Positions 16,930 to 28,072 of a stretch of DNA of 64,000 nt are shown piece by piece. The notes under the pieces are model-generated. The model was not told where the DNA came from and searched no databases. It saw only the letters and a list, made by a program, of their open reading frames with translations. The first letter of the stretch is position 1. Every line of letters starts with the position of its first letter. Both the position numbers and the translations under genes were made by a program. Source of the stretch: PR03 sp964353555 (GTDB lineage: Bacteria > Myxococcota_A > UBA9160 > PR03); contig CAYGWM010000001.1 of the NCBI GenBank assembly GCA_964353555.1, forward strand, positions 102,674 through 166,673, read 5' to 3'.

Positions 16930-18244
16930 CTGCGCGGCTCCGCTTCGAAGAGGCGCGCGAGCACCAGCGTCTCGATGCGCTCGCGCAGCGCCGCGCTCGC
17001 GACGCGTTCGGTGATCTGCGCTGCGAAGCCGCGCGTCAGCATCGCCGCCGCTTCCGCCTCACCGATGCCGCGCGAGCGCAGGTAGAAGAGCGCGTCTTCC
17101 TCGAGCTGGCCGATCGTCGAGCCGTGGCTGCACTTGACGTCGTCGGCCTCGATCTCGAGTTGCGGCTGCGAATCCACTTCGGCGCCGACGCCGAGCAGCA
17201 GATTCTCGTTCCTCTGCTGCGCGTCGGTCTTCTGCGCACCCTGCCGCACGATCACGCGGCCGTTGAAGATCCCGCGCGACTTGCCCGACAACACACCCTT
17301 GAACAGCTCGCGGCTCGAACCGTGCGGCTGGCGATGATCGACCGTCGTGCGGCAATCGACGTGTTGGCCGTCGCGCGTCACGTAGAGCCCGTCGAGCACG
17401 CACTCGGCGCCGGGCCCGTCGAGCAACGCGACGATGTCGTGCCGCGCGGTGCTCGCGCCCAGGCTGATGAGCGTGCTCGAGACGCGGGCGTTGCGACCGA
17501 CGTGAACGGCGCCGTGGCCGAGGTGGATCGCGCCGTCGCCTTCGAGTTGCAGTTTCACGTGATCGACCTGCGCGTTCTCGCCGACGCGGATCTCGGTCAG
17601 TGGATTGCAGAGGTGGGAACCCGCACCGATCGTCGCGTGTACTTCGTAGATCGTCGCGCGGCTCGATGCCTCCGCAACGACGGTGAAACGTGGATGCGAC
17701 GCGGAAGGCGCTGCGCCGGGCGCGGACAGGAACACCAGCCAGATCGGGCGCTCGAGGTCGTGATCGCGCGGGATCCGGACGAAAGCGCCGTCGGTCGTGA
17801 AGGCACGCGCCAGCGCGGCGAAGGCGCGATCGTCGAAGGGTTCCGTGCGTTCGAGGTGGGGTTCGAGTGCGGCAGGATTGGTCGTGAGCAGCTGCGCGTG
17901 GCTCGCGAGTGTCACGACGGGATCGAGGCCGGCGACCGATGACAGCTCCGCCGCGAGGCGACCGTTCACGAACACCAGATGCGGACCTTCGGCGAGCGGC
18001 AGGCCGAGCGCGCCCAGCGCAGCGCGCGAAAGGGAAGCCGCGGCAGCAGGCGTCCATGCGATTTTCGCGATCGGCGCAGGGTTCGTGTACTTCCACTCTT
18101 CGTGGCTGCGCGTCGGGAATCCCAACTCGACGAAGCGCGCGATCGCCGACTTGCGCGCGGCTTCGAGCCAAGCCGGCTCACCGGCGCGCGAAGCCGCGGC
18201 TGCGCCGAACGACTCACTCCAGTGGCGCTCGGGGTGGGCGTCGC

Positions 18245-18248
<4 letters not shown>
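16926..18248 (-). CDS. sufD: Fe-S cluster assembly protein SufD
   Basis: A 440-residue scaffold subunit that pairs with SufB in the SufBC2D complex. It has the N-terminal helical region with HEEWKYTNPAPIAKI, the right-handed beta-helix core, and the C-terminal SHGSTIGQLEEDALFYLRSRG segment (usual SufD motif with conserved His) followed by ARxxLTRGFA-type sequence. Compared with SufB it lacks the cluster-related cysteines of the core. It overlaps sufC and sufS by 4 nt each. Confidence 0.95.
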
Positions 18249-20494
<2,246 letters not shown>

Positions 20495-20505
<11 letters not shown>

Positions 20506-20929
20506 TCTGCGACTCCAGGGACGATTGAGAAGGGAAGGGCGGGGGTGTGATCAGGTCGGCGAGGCGCACGTCTTCGAGCGACTGCCGCACGACGCGGTTG
20601 ATGCGCTGCCACGGCGCGCGCACCACGCAGTTGGCTTCCCGCTCGCAGGAACCGGCGCCGCACTCGGTGAGCGCGATGGGGCCTTCGAGGGCGTCGATCA
20701 CCGCCACCACCGTCACGTCCTCCGGTCGCCGCGCCAGCGAGTAGCCGCCCTTCGCGCCGCGCTGCGAAACCAGGAAGCCCTCGCGCGTCAGCACCTTCAG
20801 GATCTTCGAGACCATCGGCAGCGGCAGGTGCGCCGACTCCGCAAGCTCGCGGGCGTTGTGGACCTGATCGACCGGCGCCGACGCGAGGTGCGTCAGCAGA
20901 ACGAGGCCGTAGTCCGTCAGGCGGCTCAT
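20495..20929 (-). CDS. Rrf2-family Fe-S regulator of the SUF operon (SufR/IscR-like)
   Basis: A 144-residue winged-helix regulator of the Rrf2 family. The DNA-binding part is MSRLTDYGLVLLTHLA through HLPLPMVSKILKVLTREG and GAKGGYSLAR. Cys90, Cys95 and Cys101 (ECGAGSCEREANC) are placed to hold a [2Fe-2S] cluster, as Cys92/98/104 do in E. coli IscR. It is the first gene of the suf operon and very probably autoregulates it through the palindrome in its own promoter. I chose ATG 20929; a longer reading to 21034 would run through that promoter. Confidence 0.93.
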
Positions 20930-20972
20930 GCGAAGCACTGGGAGGGTCCCTCGCGGGTTTCGAGGCCGCCCA

Positions 20973-21001
20973 ATAATAGAGGACTGAATCAGTCCGGTAA
21001 A
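20973..21001 (-). promoter_or_regulatory. suf operon promoter with Rrf2/IscR-type operator in the spacer
   Basis: On the minus strand, TTTACC (20996-21001) is the -35 and TATTAT (20973-20978) is the -10, with a 17-bp spacer. The spacer contains the palindrome GGACTGATTCAGTCC (20981-20995). The surrounding ATA-N3-GACTGAATCAGTC-N3-TA pattern resembles the E. coli type 1 IscR site. Binding there would occlude RNA polymerase, so repression is expected. Confidence 0.75.
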
Positions 21002-21023
21002 TAGCGGACCGCAGCGATCCTGA

Positions 21024-21052
21024 TTGACACTCACCCCCCGGTCCGACTAGAC
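21024..21052 (+). promoter_or_regulatory. Possible sigma70 promoter of the LysM gene
   Basis: TTGACA at 21024-21029 is a perfect -35. A weak CTAGAC lies 17 bp downstream at 21047-21052. It is divergent from the suf promoter and 35 bp before the LysM start codon. The -10 is poor, so this is tentative. Confidence 0.35.
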
Positions 21053-21087
21053 CCCAAGGGGGGCGGCAACCAGGAGGCAATCACGAG

Positions 21088-21789
21088 ATGGGTCTACTCG
21101 AAGAAATCACAGGCGCGGTTCTGCGCAGCGGCGGTTCCACTTCGAGCGATCAGACGAGCGCGCTCGTCCGCAGCGTCCTCGAATCGCTCGGCGGAGACGA
21201 CCAGGACGCGGGGATCGACGGTCTTTCGCGTCGCTTCCAGCAGGGCGGGCTGGCGGACGTGTTCAGTTCCTGGGTCGGCACCGGATCGAACCAATCGATC
21301 GGCCCGGACATTCTCTCGCAGATTCTGAAGGGTCATCCGGTCGAGCAGGCGCCGCAGCGCGCGGGACTCGGCGGCGCGGCCGGCGCTGCGATCCTCGCGC
21401 AGCTGCTGCCCGTATTGATCGACAAGCTGACGCCGAACGGGCAGGTGCCCGAGCGGTCGCAACTGCGAGACTTGAGCGGTCAGCTCGCGCGCGGCGACGA
21501 GGCGCCGTTCGCGCGACCGGAGCTGGCATTCATCACGAGTGGCGGCAAACCGAAGCCCGACTTCTCGAACGTTCAGAGCGGCGCCTCGTCGCCGGCGCCT
21601 TCGCCGGCAGCACCGAAGCCTGCCGAAGCGCGTACCTACACGGTGGCCGCGGGCGACAACCTCTCGAAGATCGCCAAGCACCTCTACGGCGACGCCAACA
21701 AGTGGAATGAGATCTTCGAAGCCAACAAGGACACCATCGGAAACCCCGACCGGATCAAGGTCGGCCAGGTTCTCCGCCTTCCGGAATGA
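21088..21789 (+). CDS. DUF937 (YidB-like) and LysM domain protein
   Basis: A 233-residue protein without a signal peptide. Residues 1-130 resemble DUF937/YidB: a glycine-rich helical region with GGLADVFSSWVGTG, IGPDILSQILKG and LAQLLPVLIDKLTPNGQVP. After a Pro/Ala linker (PAPSPAAPKPAEA), residues 183-232 form a LysM domain (YTVAAGDNLSKIAKHLYGDA, ending RIKVGQVLRLP). LysM binds peptidoglycan or related glycans. Similar two-domain proteins are often cytosolic and K+-responsive (YgaU-like). The start has GGAGG about 11 nt upstream. Confidence 0.85.
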   Translation: MGLLEEITGAVLRSGGSTSSDQTSALVRSVLESLGGDDQDAGIDGLSRRFQQGGLADVFSSWVGTGSNQSIGPDILSQILKGHPVEQAPQRAGLGGAAGAAILAQLLPVLIDKLTPNGQVPERSQLRDLSGQLARGDEAPFARPELAFITSGGKPKPDFSNVQSGASSPAPSPAAPKPAEARTYTVAAGDNLSKIAKHLYGDANKWNEIFEANKDTIGNPDRIKVGQVLRLPE

Positions 21790-21838
21790 GGGAGATCCGC
21801 ATCGCGACGCAGCGTGAACCGGCGCGTCGCCGAAGCGT

Positions 21839-22714
21839 TCAGAGTTCGGCGACGGCCGGGATCACTTCCTTCGCGAAGATCTGCAGCGGCGTGATCTCGT
21901 GCACATCCGGGAAGCTGTAGATGACGTGCTGGATACCGAGCGCCGCCAGCTCGCGACACTTCACGACGACGTCCGCCGGGCTCTGCTTGTCTAGACGCAC
22001 CGTACCGAGCACGGTCTTCTCGATCTCGTCGTAAGGGCGCCGCGCGTCGTCGCAGTGGCGCTTCAGCACGTCGAGCTTGTGGCGCAGCGCATCGCGTCCA
22101 ATGAACGCGAACAGGTTGCACGCGTCGGCGTATTGCGCGACGAGCCGCAGCGTCTTCTTCTCGCCGATGCCGCCGATCATGATGCGCGGGTGCGGCTGCG
22201 CGAGCGCCGGCGGTGAGTTCAGCGTCTCGGCGAGCTGGTAGTGGCGGCCCTCGTAGGGACGCGCCGCGCCCGACCAGAACTGCCTGACGATCTGGAGCGC
22301 CTCCTCGAGGCGCTCGAAGCGTTCCTTGAGCGACGGGAACGGGACGCCGAGGCCCGCGTGTTCGCGATCGAACCAGGCCGCGCCGATGCCGAGATAGGCG
22401 CGACCACCCGACAGCACGTCGAGCGTGGTGACCGTCTTCGCGAGCACGCCCGGATGCCGGTACGTGACACCCGTGACGAGCGTGCCGAGCTTCACGCGTT
22501 CGGTGATCGCGGCGAGATACGAGAGCGCGCTGTAGCCCTCGAGCATCTCCTGCTCGGCGGGACCGACGATCGGAATCTGAAAGAAGTGATCCATCACCCA
22601 GACGGAGTAGAAGCCGGCTTCCTCCGCGGCGCGCGCGATCTCGGCGAGCTTGCCGCGGATCGAAGCGGCGCCGCCCGGCCAGGTGAAACTCGGAATCTGG
22701 ATGCCGATCCGCAT
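21839..22714 (-). CDS. LLM-class (luciferase-like) F420/flavin-dependent oxidoreductase
   Basis: A 291-residue TIM-barrel oxidoreductase of the luciferase-like superfamily. Features are ARAAEEAGFYSVWVMDHFFQ, the LGTLVTGVTYRHPGVLAKTV strand, LDVLSGGRAYLGIGAAWF and IMIGGIGEKKTLRLVAQYAD near the C-terminus. Members use F420 or FMNH2 on varied substrates. It is the last gene of the aminotransferase-luxE-luxC string, 32 nt after luxC, which hints at action on an aldehyde or its derivative; this is inference. Confidence 0.88.
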   Translation of the reverse strand: MRIGIQIPSFTWPGGAASIRGKLAEIARAAEEAGFYSVWVMDHFFQIPIVGPAEQEMLEGYSALSYLAAITERVKLGTLVTGVTYRHPGVLAKTVTTLDVLSGGRAYLGIGAAWFDREHAGLGVPFPSLKERFERLEEALQIVRQFWSGAARPYEGRHYQLAETLNSPPALAQPHPRIMIGGIGEKKTLRLVAQYADACNLFAFIGRDALRHKLDVLKRHCDDARRPYDEIEKTVLGTVRLDKQSPADVVVKCRELAALGIQHVIYSFPDVHEITPLQIFAKEVIPAVAEL

Positions 22715-22746
22715 GGAGACCTCCTGCTGGTGCGCATGCTAGCGCC

Positions 22747-24045
22747 TCACGCGCCGCGTTCGTCGCTCTCCATTTCGCAGTAGCGAACGAAGGGAAGCAG
22801 CACCCGCATGTTGTCGCGTGGCCAAGAGAGCGGCGGCGCTTGCAGCGTGCCCGGTGCGCAGATGCGCGACGCACCGAGCTCTGCGAGCGCAGCGCCGATC
22901 TCCGCAGTCGCAGACCCGAAGCCCGCCAGCGCGACCGCCGCGAGCTGCGCACGCTGCGGTCGCAGCGCGGCGAGACACGCGTCGATGCTGGCGCTCGGCT
23001 GCACGCGCACGAAGCGATGCAGCGGTGCGCTGCGCCGCTGCGCGTCGGCTTCGCAGACGACGCTCCATTCGGTACCGCGCGACGCGAAGACCGCCACGTC
23101 GCGCATTTCTGCTTCGGCGCGCGCGCGCGCGATCGCTGCGCCGGCGGCCGCTTCGATGCGTCCGCGCGGCCAGCGAAGCTCGGCCTCGGCGAGCGCTTCG
23201 GCGAGCGCTTCCGCAACGCGAGGGGCCGCGCTCCGCTCGGCGCTGACCACATGGATCGCGAGCGGCGAGAGGCAGCCGAGCTGATCCCACAATGCGACAT
23301 CTAGCGCGAGCGCCGCGGCTGTGGTCGCAAGCGCAGCGTGGTGCGTTGCGCCCGGACCGAGCACCGCGAGCGAAGAGCGGTGCCCGTAGCCGATGAAGCG
23401 GCGCGGCGAAGGGCCGGCGCTCGCGGCTGCGCCTGCGAAGCTGCGCGCGACCGCCGCGACCGCGTCGTCCGAGCCGTTCGCGACGACACACTCCGCCTCA
23501 CACAGCGCGGCGAGACTCGCCGCGTCGTCGCGATGGAACGCGGCGATCTCGACGCAGGCGCCGAGTAATGGATCGCGCTCCACGAGTGAGCGTGCGAACA
23601 GCGTCGCCGCCACCGGATCGTGCAGAGCTGGCTTCACCAGCACGGGCGTGCGCAGCGCGAGCGGTGCGACGATCGCAACGAAGGTCGGAAGCGGGATCGC
23701 GCCGGCGAGCACGGTCGCGGCGCTGAGGAAACCGTCCACGCGCATGCCGCGCGTCGTATCGAGTCGCTCGGTGCCGCCCAGTTCTTCGCGGACCAGCGCG
23801 TGCAGCGCAGCGCCGGTGTACGGCGCGAGCCCGCGCGCGAGGCCTTCGCGCAGCGTCTCGGGCGAGAATCCACTACTCGGCGCCAGCGCGCCGGCGAGTG
23901 CGGTCTGAAACGGCGAAGCCGGCGCGCTCCATGCGTCGAGTGCGTCCGCGAGCACAGCATGAACGTCAGCCGCGCTGCGCTCACGCAGCAGCCGGCCCAC
24001 GTCTCGCAAGCGAACGAGCGAGTCGCGTATCGTTGCGGCGCTCAC
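22747..24045 (-). CDS. LuxC-like acyl-CoA/acyl-thioester reductase
   Basis: A 432-residue protein matching the LuxC family, which takes acyl groups on an active-site cysteine and reduces them with NADPH to long-chain aldehydes. Cys258 in LWDQLGCLSPL is in the nucleophile position. Supporting segments are VRVDGFLSAATVL-like sequence, NGSDDAVAAVARSF and GHRSSLAVLGPGA. The GTG start at 24045 overlaps the luxE-like stop (GTGA). There is no luxAB-type pair next to it, but an LLM oxidoreductase follows. Non-bioluminescent bacteria carry such LuxC/LuxE pairs; the product here is not known. Confidence 0.8.
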   Translation of the reverse strand: MSAATIRDSLVRLRDVGRLLRERSAADVHAVLADALDAWSAPASPFQTALAGALAPSSGFSPETLREGLARGLAPYTGAALHALVREELGGTERLDTTRGMRVDGFLSAATVLAGAIPLPTFVAIVAPLALRTPVLVKPALHDPVAATLFARSLVERDPLLGACVEIAAFHRDDAASLAALCEAECVVANGSDDAVAAVARSFAGAAASAGPSPRRFIGYGHRSSLAVLGPGATHHAALATTAAALALDVALWDQLGCLSPLAIHVVSAERSAAPRVAEALAEALAEAELRWPRGRIEAAAGAAIARARAEAEMRDVAVFASRGTEWSVVCEADAQRRSAPLHRFVRVQPSASIDACLAALRPQRAQLAAVALAGFGSATAEIGAALAELGASRICAPGTLQAPPLSWPRDNMRVLLPFVRYCEMESDERGA

Positions 24046-25148
24046 GATGCCAGCATCTCATCGGCCGCGATCGAGCAGCCGCGCGCCTCGGCGCCGGGCT
24101 CGCGACCGATCACCTCGAAGCCGTCGCCCGTCGCACGCCCGAGGTCGGCCGTCTCGATCGCGAGCACGCTGCCGGTGTTCGCGAGGTCGAGAATCGTCAC
24201 GACGCCGGGATCACCGGGCGCTACATCGCCGCCCGTTTCGGGATCGACCAGGCGCACTCGTGTCCAGGGTGGGGCGAGTTTGCGGCGCGGGTGCGCGGGC
24301 TCGCGCAACACCGAGTCGTAGAACTGCGAGCCGAGTTCCGTCATGCCGTACTGGTTGACGATACGCGCAGGTGCAACGCCGAGTGCGTGCTCGATACCGG
24401 CGTAGAGGGCTTCGCGAGGCATCTCTCGCGCGCGGCCCTTGAAGCCGCCCGTCTCCATCACACGCGACCCTGTCGCCAGCGGGATGCGCACGCCGCGCTC
24501 GGCGAGCGCGTCGAGCAGATGGACCAGCGCGAACGCGGTGCCGCAAAGCGCAACCGCGACGCCGTCGGCTGCGGACCTTTCGAGCGCGCAGACGAGCCCA
24601 TCGAGCTGAAGCGCGCCGTGCTGCACGTCGAAACCGCTCTCTGCGTCGCCGAGCTCGCGCAGCACGACGCCGAACATGTGCGAGAGCGACGAGTCGGGCG
24701 TCTCTGCGGGCGATGGCGCGAGCACGCGGATGCGCGCGCGTTCGCCCGGCGCGAGATCGGGCAGCACGCCGCGACGAAAACTCGGCAGCAGCGATGCCTC
24801 GTAGAGTTCGAGCGTGTCGAGGTGCAGCGCGCCGCGCCGCTCGGTCGCGGTGCCGCTGGTGCGGAACACGTGCGCTTCGCGTTCCGCGGGAAAGCTGCGC
24901 AGCGCCATCTCCTTGAAGGCGCCCGCCGGCACGGTCGGGATCTCGCGCCAATGCGTGACGCGATTGGGCGTATGTCCACGGCGCTCGCAGAAACGCCGGT
25001 AGGGTGCGCAGTGCGCGAACTGGTGGGCGAACAGGTCGTGCGCGAGCGACTCGAAGCGCGCCTCGTCGTTGCGCCACGCTTCCGGCGGCTCGCGCATCCA
25101 GGCGAGCGCGCGCGTGTCGAGTGCGGCGCGCGCCGGATCCGCGCTCAA
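24042..25148 (-). CDS. LuxE-like acyl-protein synthetase
   Basis: A 368-residue adenylate-forming ligase of the LuxE type. It activates a fatty acid as acyl-AMP and hands it to LuxC. Motifs include EIPTVPAGAFKEMAL, the phosphate-binding-like VFRTSGTATERRG, TGSRVMETGGFKGR and NQYGMTELGSQFYD. I chose TTG at 25148, overlapping the upstream TGA as TTGA. GTG at 25157 is the alternative. Longer readings would overlap the aminotransferase extensively. Tight overlaps on both sides indicate coordinated translation with the aminotransferase and LuxC-like reductase. Confidence 0.82.
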   Translation of the reverse strand: MSADPARAALDTRALAWMREPPEAWRNDEARFESLAHDLFAHQFAHCAPYRRFCERRGHTPNRVTHWREIPTVPAGAFKEMALRSFPAEREAHVFRTSGTATERRGALHLDTLELYEASLLPSFRRGVLPDLAPGERARIRVLAPSPAETPDSSLSHMFGVVLRELGDAESGFDVQHGALQLDGLVCALERSAADGVAVALCGTAFALVHLLDALAERGVRIPLATGSRVMETGGFKGRAREMPREALYAGIEHALGVAPARIVNQYGMTELGSQFYDSVLREPAHPRRKLAPPWTRVRLVDPETGGDVAPGDPGVVTILDLANTGSVLAIETADLGRATGDGFEVIGREPGAEARGCSIAADEMLAS

Positions 25149-26422
25149 GAAAAGCACGCCGCGAGCACGTCGAGCGCGCCGTCGAGCGCGTCGGCGTCGA
25201 TCGAGAGCGGCGGCGTGATCGCGATCACGGCTCCGTTGTCGCCAGAGGGCACGACGATCACGCCGCGTCGCAGCGCGTCGCCGCTCACGCGGAGGCAGCG
25301 CTCCGGCGTGTCGCATTCGATCGCGAGCAGCAAGCCGCGCCCGCGCACGTCGACGACGCCGCTCTTGCCCGCGAGAAGTGCGCGCAACTGCGCGAGCGCG
25401 ACCTCACCGAGTTCCGCCGCGCGTTCCACGAGCTTCTCGTCCTCGAGCACCGCGATCGACGCGAGTGCGGCAGCGCAGCCCGGCGGGTGCCCGAGGAAGG
25501 TCTGGGTGTGCAGCGCTTCGCCGCTGGACGCCGGCCACGCATCCATCACGGTCCGGGTTCCGATGCACGCGGAGATCGGCATGCCCGAGGCGAGGCCCTT
25601 GCCGACGCACAGTAGATCCGGCGCGACGCCTTCGTGTTCGCACGCGAACCAACGACCGGTGCGTCCGAAGCCGGTGTAGACTTCGTCGGCGATCAGCAGC
25701 CAGCCTTCGCGGTCGCAGAGCGCGCGCAGCGCGGCGAGAAAGCCGTCCGGCGGGATGCGCTCGCCGCCGCGCCCCTGGATCGGTTCGACCAGCACCGCGC
25801 CGATCGGAAGGCGCGACTCGCGCGCCGCATGCACTGCGTGCTCCGCATCGCCGAAGCGCGCAAAGACGGTCGCGTGCGGAAGCCGCGCGGCGAACGGTTC
25901 GCGGAACTCGCTCCGGAAGGTCGCATCGAGCGCGCCGAGCGAGAGTCCGTGGTACGCGCCTTCGAACGCAACGACCCCGGCGCGACCGGTCGCGAGCTGC
26001 GCGGTCTTCAGCGCAATCTCGACCGCATCGGAACCCGACGAGCCGAGCACTGCGCGCGCCGGCGCAGCGCCCGGAAACAGCGCCGCGAGCCGCTCGAGCA
26101 GCTCGACCTTCAGCGCGGACGGGTGCACGTCGCCCATGCCGTGCAGCAACTTGCCGCTCTGTTGGCGCACGGCGGCCACCACGCGCGGATGCGCGTGACC
26201 CGCATTGGCGACGCCGAAGCCGGCGCCGAGATCGACGAAGCGATTGCCGTCGACATCCCACACGTTGGCGCCTGCTGCGCGTTCCCAGAAGATCGGCGCT
26301 TCCGGAGCCAGGCAGGTCACGTTGCGCGACTCGACACGCGCGAGCCGCTCGGCCAGCGCGCGCGAGCGCGGACCCGGGATGGCGGTTGCAACGGCGGGCG
26401 GAAGCGTGCGGGGCGCTGACAC
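25145..26422 (-). CDS. Class III aminotransferase
   Basis: A 425-residue PLP enzyme of the GabT/omega-transaminase fold. It has VWDVDGNRFVDLGAGFGV, the PLP-phosphate loop GSSGSDAVEIALK, YHGLSLGALDATF, the Asp motif LIADEVYTGFGRTG and the Schiff-base lysine in CVGKGLASGMP. Substrates of such enzymes are terminal amines or amino acids. It is the first gene of the operon with LuxE- and LuxC-like proteins, so it could transaminate the aldehyde they make or supply a precursor. The start is GTG at 26422. Confidence 0.9.
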   Translation of the reverse strand: MSAPRTLPPAVATAIPGPRSRALAERLARVESRNVTCLAPEAPIFWERAAGANVWDVDGNRFVDLGAGFGVANAGHAHPRVVAAVRQQSGKLLHGMGDVHPSALKVELLERLAALFPGAAPARAVLGSSGSDAVEIALKTAQLATGRAGVVAFEGAYHGLSLGALDATFRSEFREPFAARLPHATVFARFGDAEHAVHAARESRLPIGAVLVEPIQGRGGERIPPDGFLAALRALCDREGWLLIADEVYTGFGRTGRWFACEHEGVAPDLLCVGKGLASGMPISACIGTRTVMDAWPASSGEALHTQTFLGHPPGCAAALASIAVLEDEKLVERAAELGEVALAQLRALLAGKSGVVDVRGRGLLLAIECDTPERCLRVSGDALRRGVIVVPSGDNGAVIAITPPLSIDADALDGALDVLAACFS

Positions 26423-26477
26423 GCGGGCATTCTAACAACTACGCGTCGCCACAGATCGCGGTGCGGAAAGGCCAGCC

Positions 26478-26518
26478 TCCCGCGTAGCGAGGCGCAGCCG
26501 AGCGGCGAGGATCATGAG
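26478..26518 (-). repeat. Dispersed repeat A, copy in the aminotransferase/CDF intergenic region
   Basis: On the plus strand it reads CCCGCGTAGCGAGGC, then GCAGCCGAGCGGCGAGG and ATCATGAG. It is the inverse of the copies at 30256 and 42649. The ATG inside it is in frame with the following CDF gene but is part of the repeat, so I do not use it as the start. Confidence 0.65.
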
Positions 26519-26534
26519 TCTTGGGGGCGTTAGA

Positions 26535-27584
26535 ATGCGTGTGATGCCCGCGAATCACGACACTGCGCTCGAACACGGCGCGCGCCTGCGTGCGGGGGGA
26601 TTGGCGCTCGGGGGCGGCATGCTGGTGCTGCTCGCGAAGCTCGCGGCGTGGCGGCTCACGGGTTCGACGGCGGTGTTGTCGGATGCGCTCGAATCGTTCG
26701 TGAACGTCGCCGCCGGCGCGATCCTGCTCTACAGCCTCTACCTCTCGGCGCAGCCTGCTGATCGCAATCATCCGTACGGACACGGCAAGGTCGAGTTCTT
26801 CTCGGCGGGCGTCGAAGGCACGCTGATCGCGGTCGCTGCGGTGCTGATTGGGTTCGCAGCGGTAAGACAGCTGATGAAGGGCGTCGAGCTGCGCAGCATC
26901 GACCTGGGTCTCGTGCTCGTAACCGCCGCGACGGCGGCGAACGCCGCACTCGGTTGGCACCTGATGCGCGTCGGCCGGCGCGTTCATTCGCTCGCGCTCG
27001 TGGCAGACGGCCGCCATCTGCTCACGGACGTGGTGACGAGCGTCGGGGTGATCGTCGGTCTGGCGCTCGTGTGGATCACCGGTCTTTCGATTCTCGACCC
27101 GATCGTCGCACTGCTCGTCGCCGCGCAGATCCTGCGGACCGGCTGGCAGCTTGCGCGCCAGGCGATCGGTGGACTGATGGACGAGGCGAATCTCGATTCG
27201 CTCGAGGGAATGGTGAACGCGCTCGAAGCGCAGCGGGAGCCGTGGTGGATCGATGCGCACAGCCTGCGCTCGTGGCGTTCCGGTGCGGTGGAGCACGTGG
27301 ACCTGCACATGGTGGTGCCGCGCTACTTCGATGCCGACCGCCTGCACGGGATCGACGAGCAGGTGGAGCAGGCGCTGCTCTCCGCGACGCGCCGGCCCGG
27401 CGAGGCGATCACGCACTTCGATCCGTGCCGGCCGCGCCACTGCGCTGGCTGCTCGATGGAGCTGTGCGACGTGCGCTCCGCGCCATTCACGCGGCCGCGC
27501 CCGTTCACGCTCGATCGCGCCACGCGCAGCGACGAGACGCTCGACACCGGCAAGCCGGTTGCGCGCGTCAAGGCCGGCGAGTGA
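26535..27584 (+). CDS. Cation diffusion facilitator (CDF) metal exporter
   Basis: A 349-residue protein of the CDF family, which exports Zn2+, Fe2+, Mn2+ or Co2+ using the proton gradient. There are six helices. The metal-site motifs are AVLSDALESFVN in helix 2 and ALVADGRHLLTDVVTS in helix 5. DRNHPYGHGKVEFFSAG is the conserved loop after helix 2. The C-terminal cytosolic domain carries the Cys/His cluster FDPCRPRHCAGCSMELC, likely a metal-sensing site. I start it at ATG 26535 with GGGGGCG upstream. The ATG at 26514 is inside a repeat. The stop overlaps folK. Confidence 0.93.
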   Translation: MRVMPANHDTALEHGARLRAGGLALGGGMLVLLAKLAAWRLTGSTAVLSDALESFVNVAAGAILLYSLYLSAQPADRNHPYGHGKVEFFSAGVEGTLIAVAAVLIGFAAVRQLMKGVELRSIDLGLVLVTAATAANAALGWHLMRVGRRVHSLALVADGRHLLTDVVTSVGVIVGLALVWITGLSILDPIVALLVAAQILRTGWQLARQAIGGLMDEANLDSLEGMVNALEAQREPWWIDAHSLRSWRSGAVEHVDLHMVVPRYFDADRLHGIDEQVEQALLSATRRPGEAITHFDPCRPRHCAGCSMELCDVRSAPFTRPRPFTLDRATRSDETLDTGKPVARVKAGE

Positions 27585-28069
27585 CGCTGGCGTACGTTTC
27601 GATCGGAACCAACCTCGGCGATCGCGCGGCGCAGCTCGACTTCGCGGTTCGCTCACTCGACGAGCTGCCCACGACGCGCGTCGCGGCGCTCTCGCCGATC
27701 TTCGAGACCGATCCGGTCGGCCCGCCGCCGCAGGGCACGTACCTGAACGCGGTCGTTCGGCTCGCCACGGCGCTTGCGCCGCGCGCGCTGCTCGACGCGC
27801 TGCTCGCGATCGAACGCGCGGCAGGACGCGAGCGCGGCGCGCGCAACGCCGCGCGCTCGCTCGACCTCGATCTGCTGCTCTACGGCGATTGCATCGTCGA
27901 GGAACCCGGCTTGAGCGTGCCGCATCCGAGGCTCGCCGAGCGCGCGTTCATCCTCGAACCGCTCGCTGCGCTGGCACCGCAGCTCGTGCACCCACAGCTC
28001 GGCGAGTCGATCGAGTCGCTCGCGGCGCGCGTGCGCGATCCGCGCGCGGTCCGCGCGTGGAAACGCTGA
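27581..28069 (+). CDS. folK: 2-amino-4-hydroxy-6-hydroxymethyldihydropteridine pyrophosphokinase
   Basis: A 162-residue HPPK enzyme that transfers pyrophosphate from ATP to the pterin in folate synthesis. Signatures are YVSIGTNLGDR at the start, SPIFETDPVG, YLNAVVRLAT, SLDLDLLLYGD and the closing VPHPRLAERAFIL. The GTG start at 27581 overlaps the CDF stop as GTGA. No other folate gene is adjacent, so it rides in a CDF-folK pair. Confidence 0.95.
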   Translation: MTLAYVSIGTNLGDRAAQLDFAVRSLDELPTTRVAALSPIFETDPVGPPPQGTYLNAVVRLATALAPRALLDALLAIERAAGRERGARNAARSLDLDLLLYGDCIVEEPGLSVPHPRLAERAFILEPLAALAPQLVHPQLGESIESLAARVRDPRAVRAWKR

Positions 28070-28072
28070 GCT

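Noticed and set aside
21839..26422. A bioluminescence (lux) operon
   Set aside because: LuxC- and LuxE-like genes are present, but there is no LuxA/LuxB heterodimer and no LuxD transferase. The single LLM protein resembles F420/flavin oxidoreductases rather than luciferase.
26514..26534. ATG 26514 as start of the CDF gene
   Set aside because: The codon lies within a family A repeat, while ATG 26535 has a G-rich ribosome site and gives a normal N-terminus.
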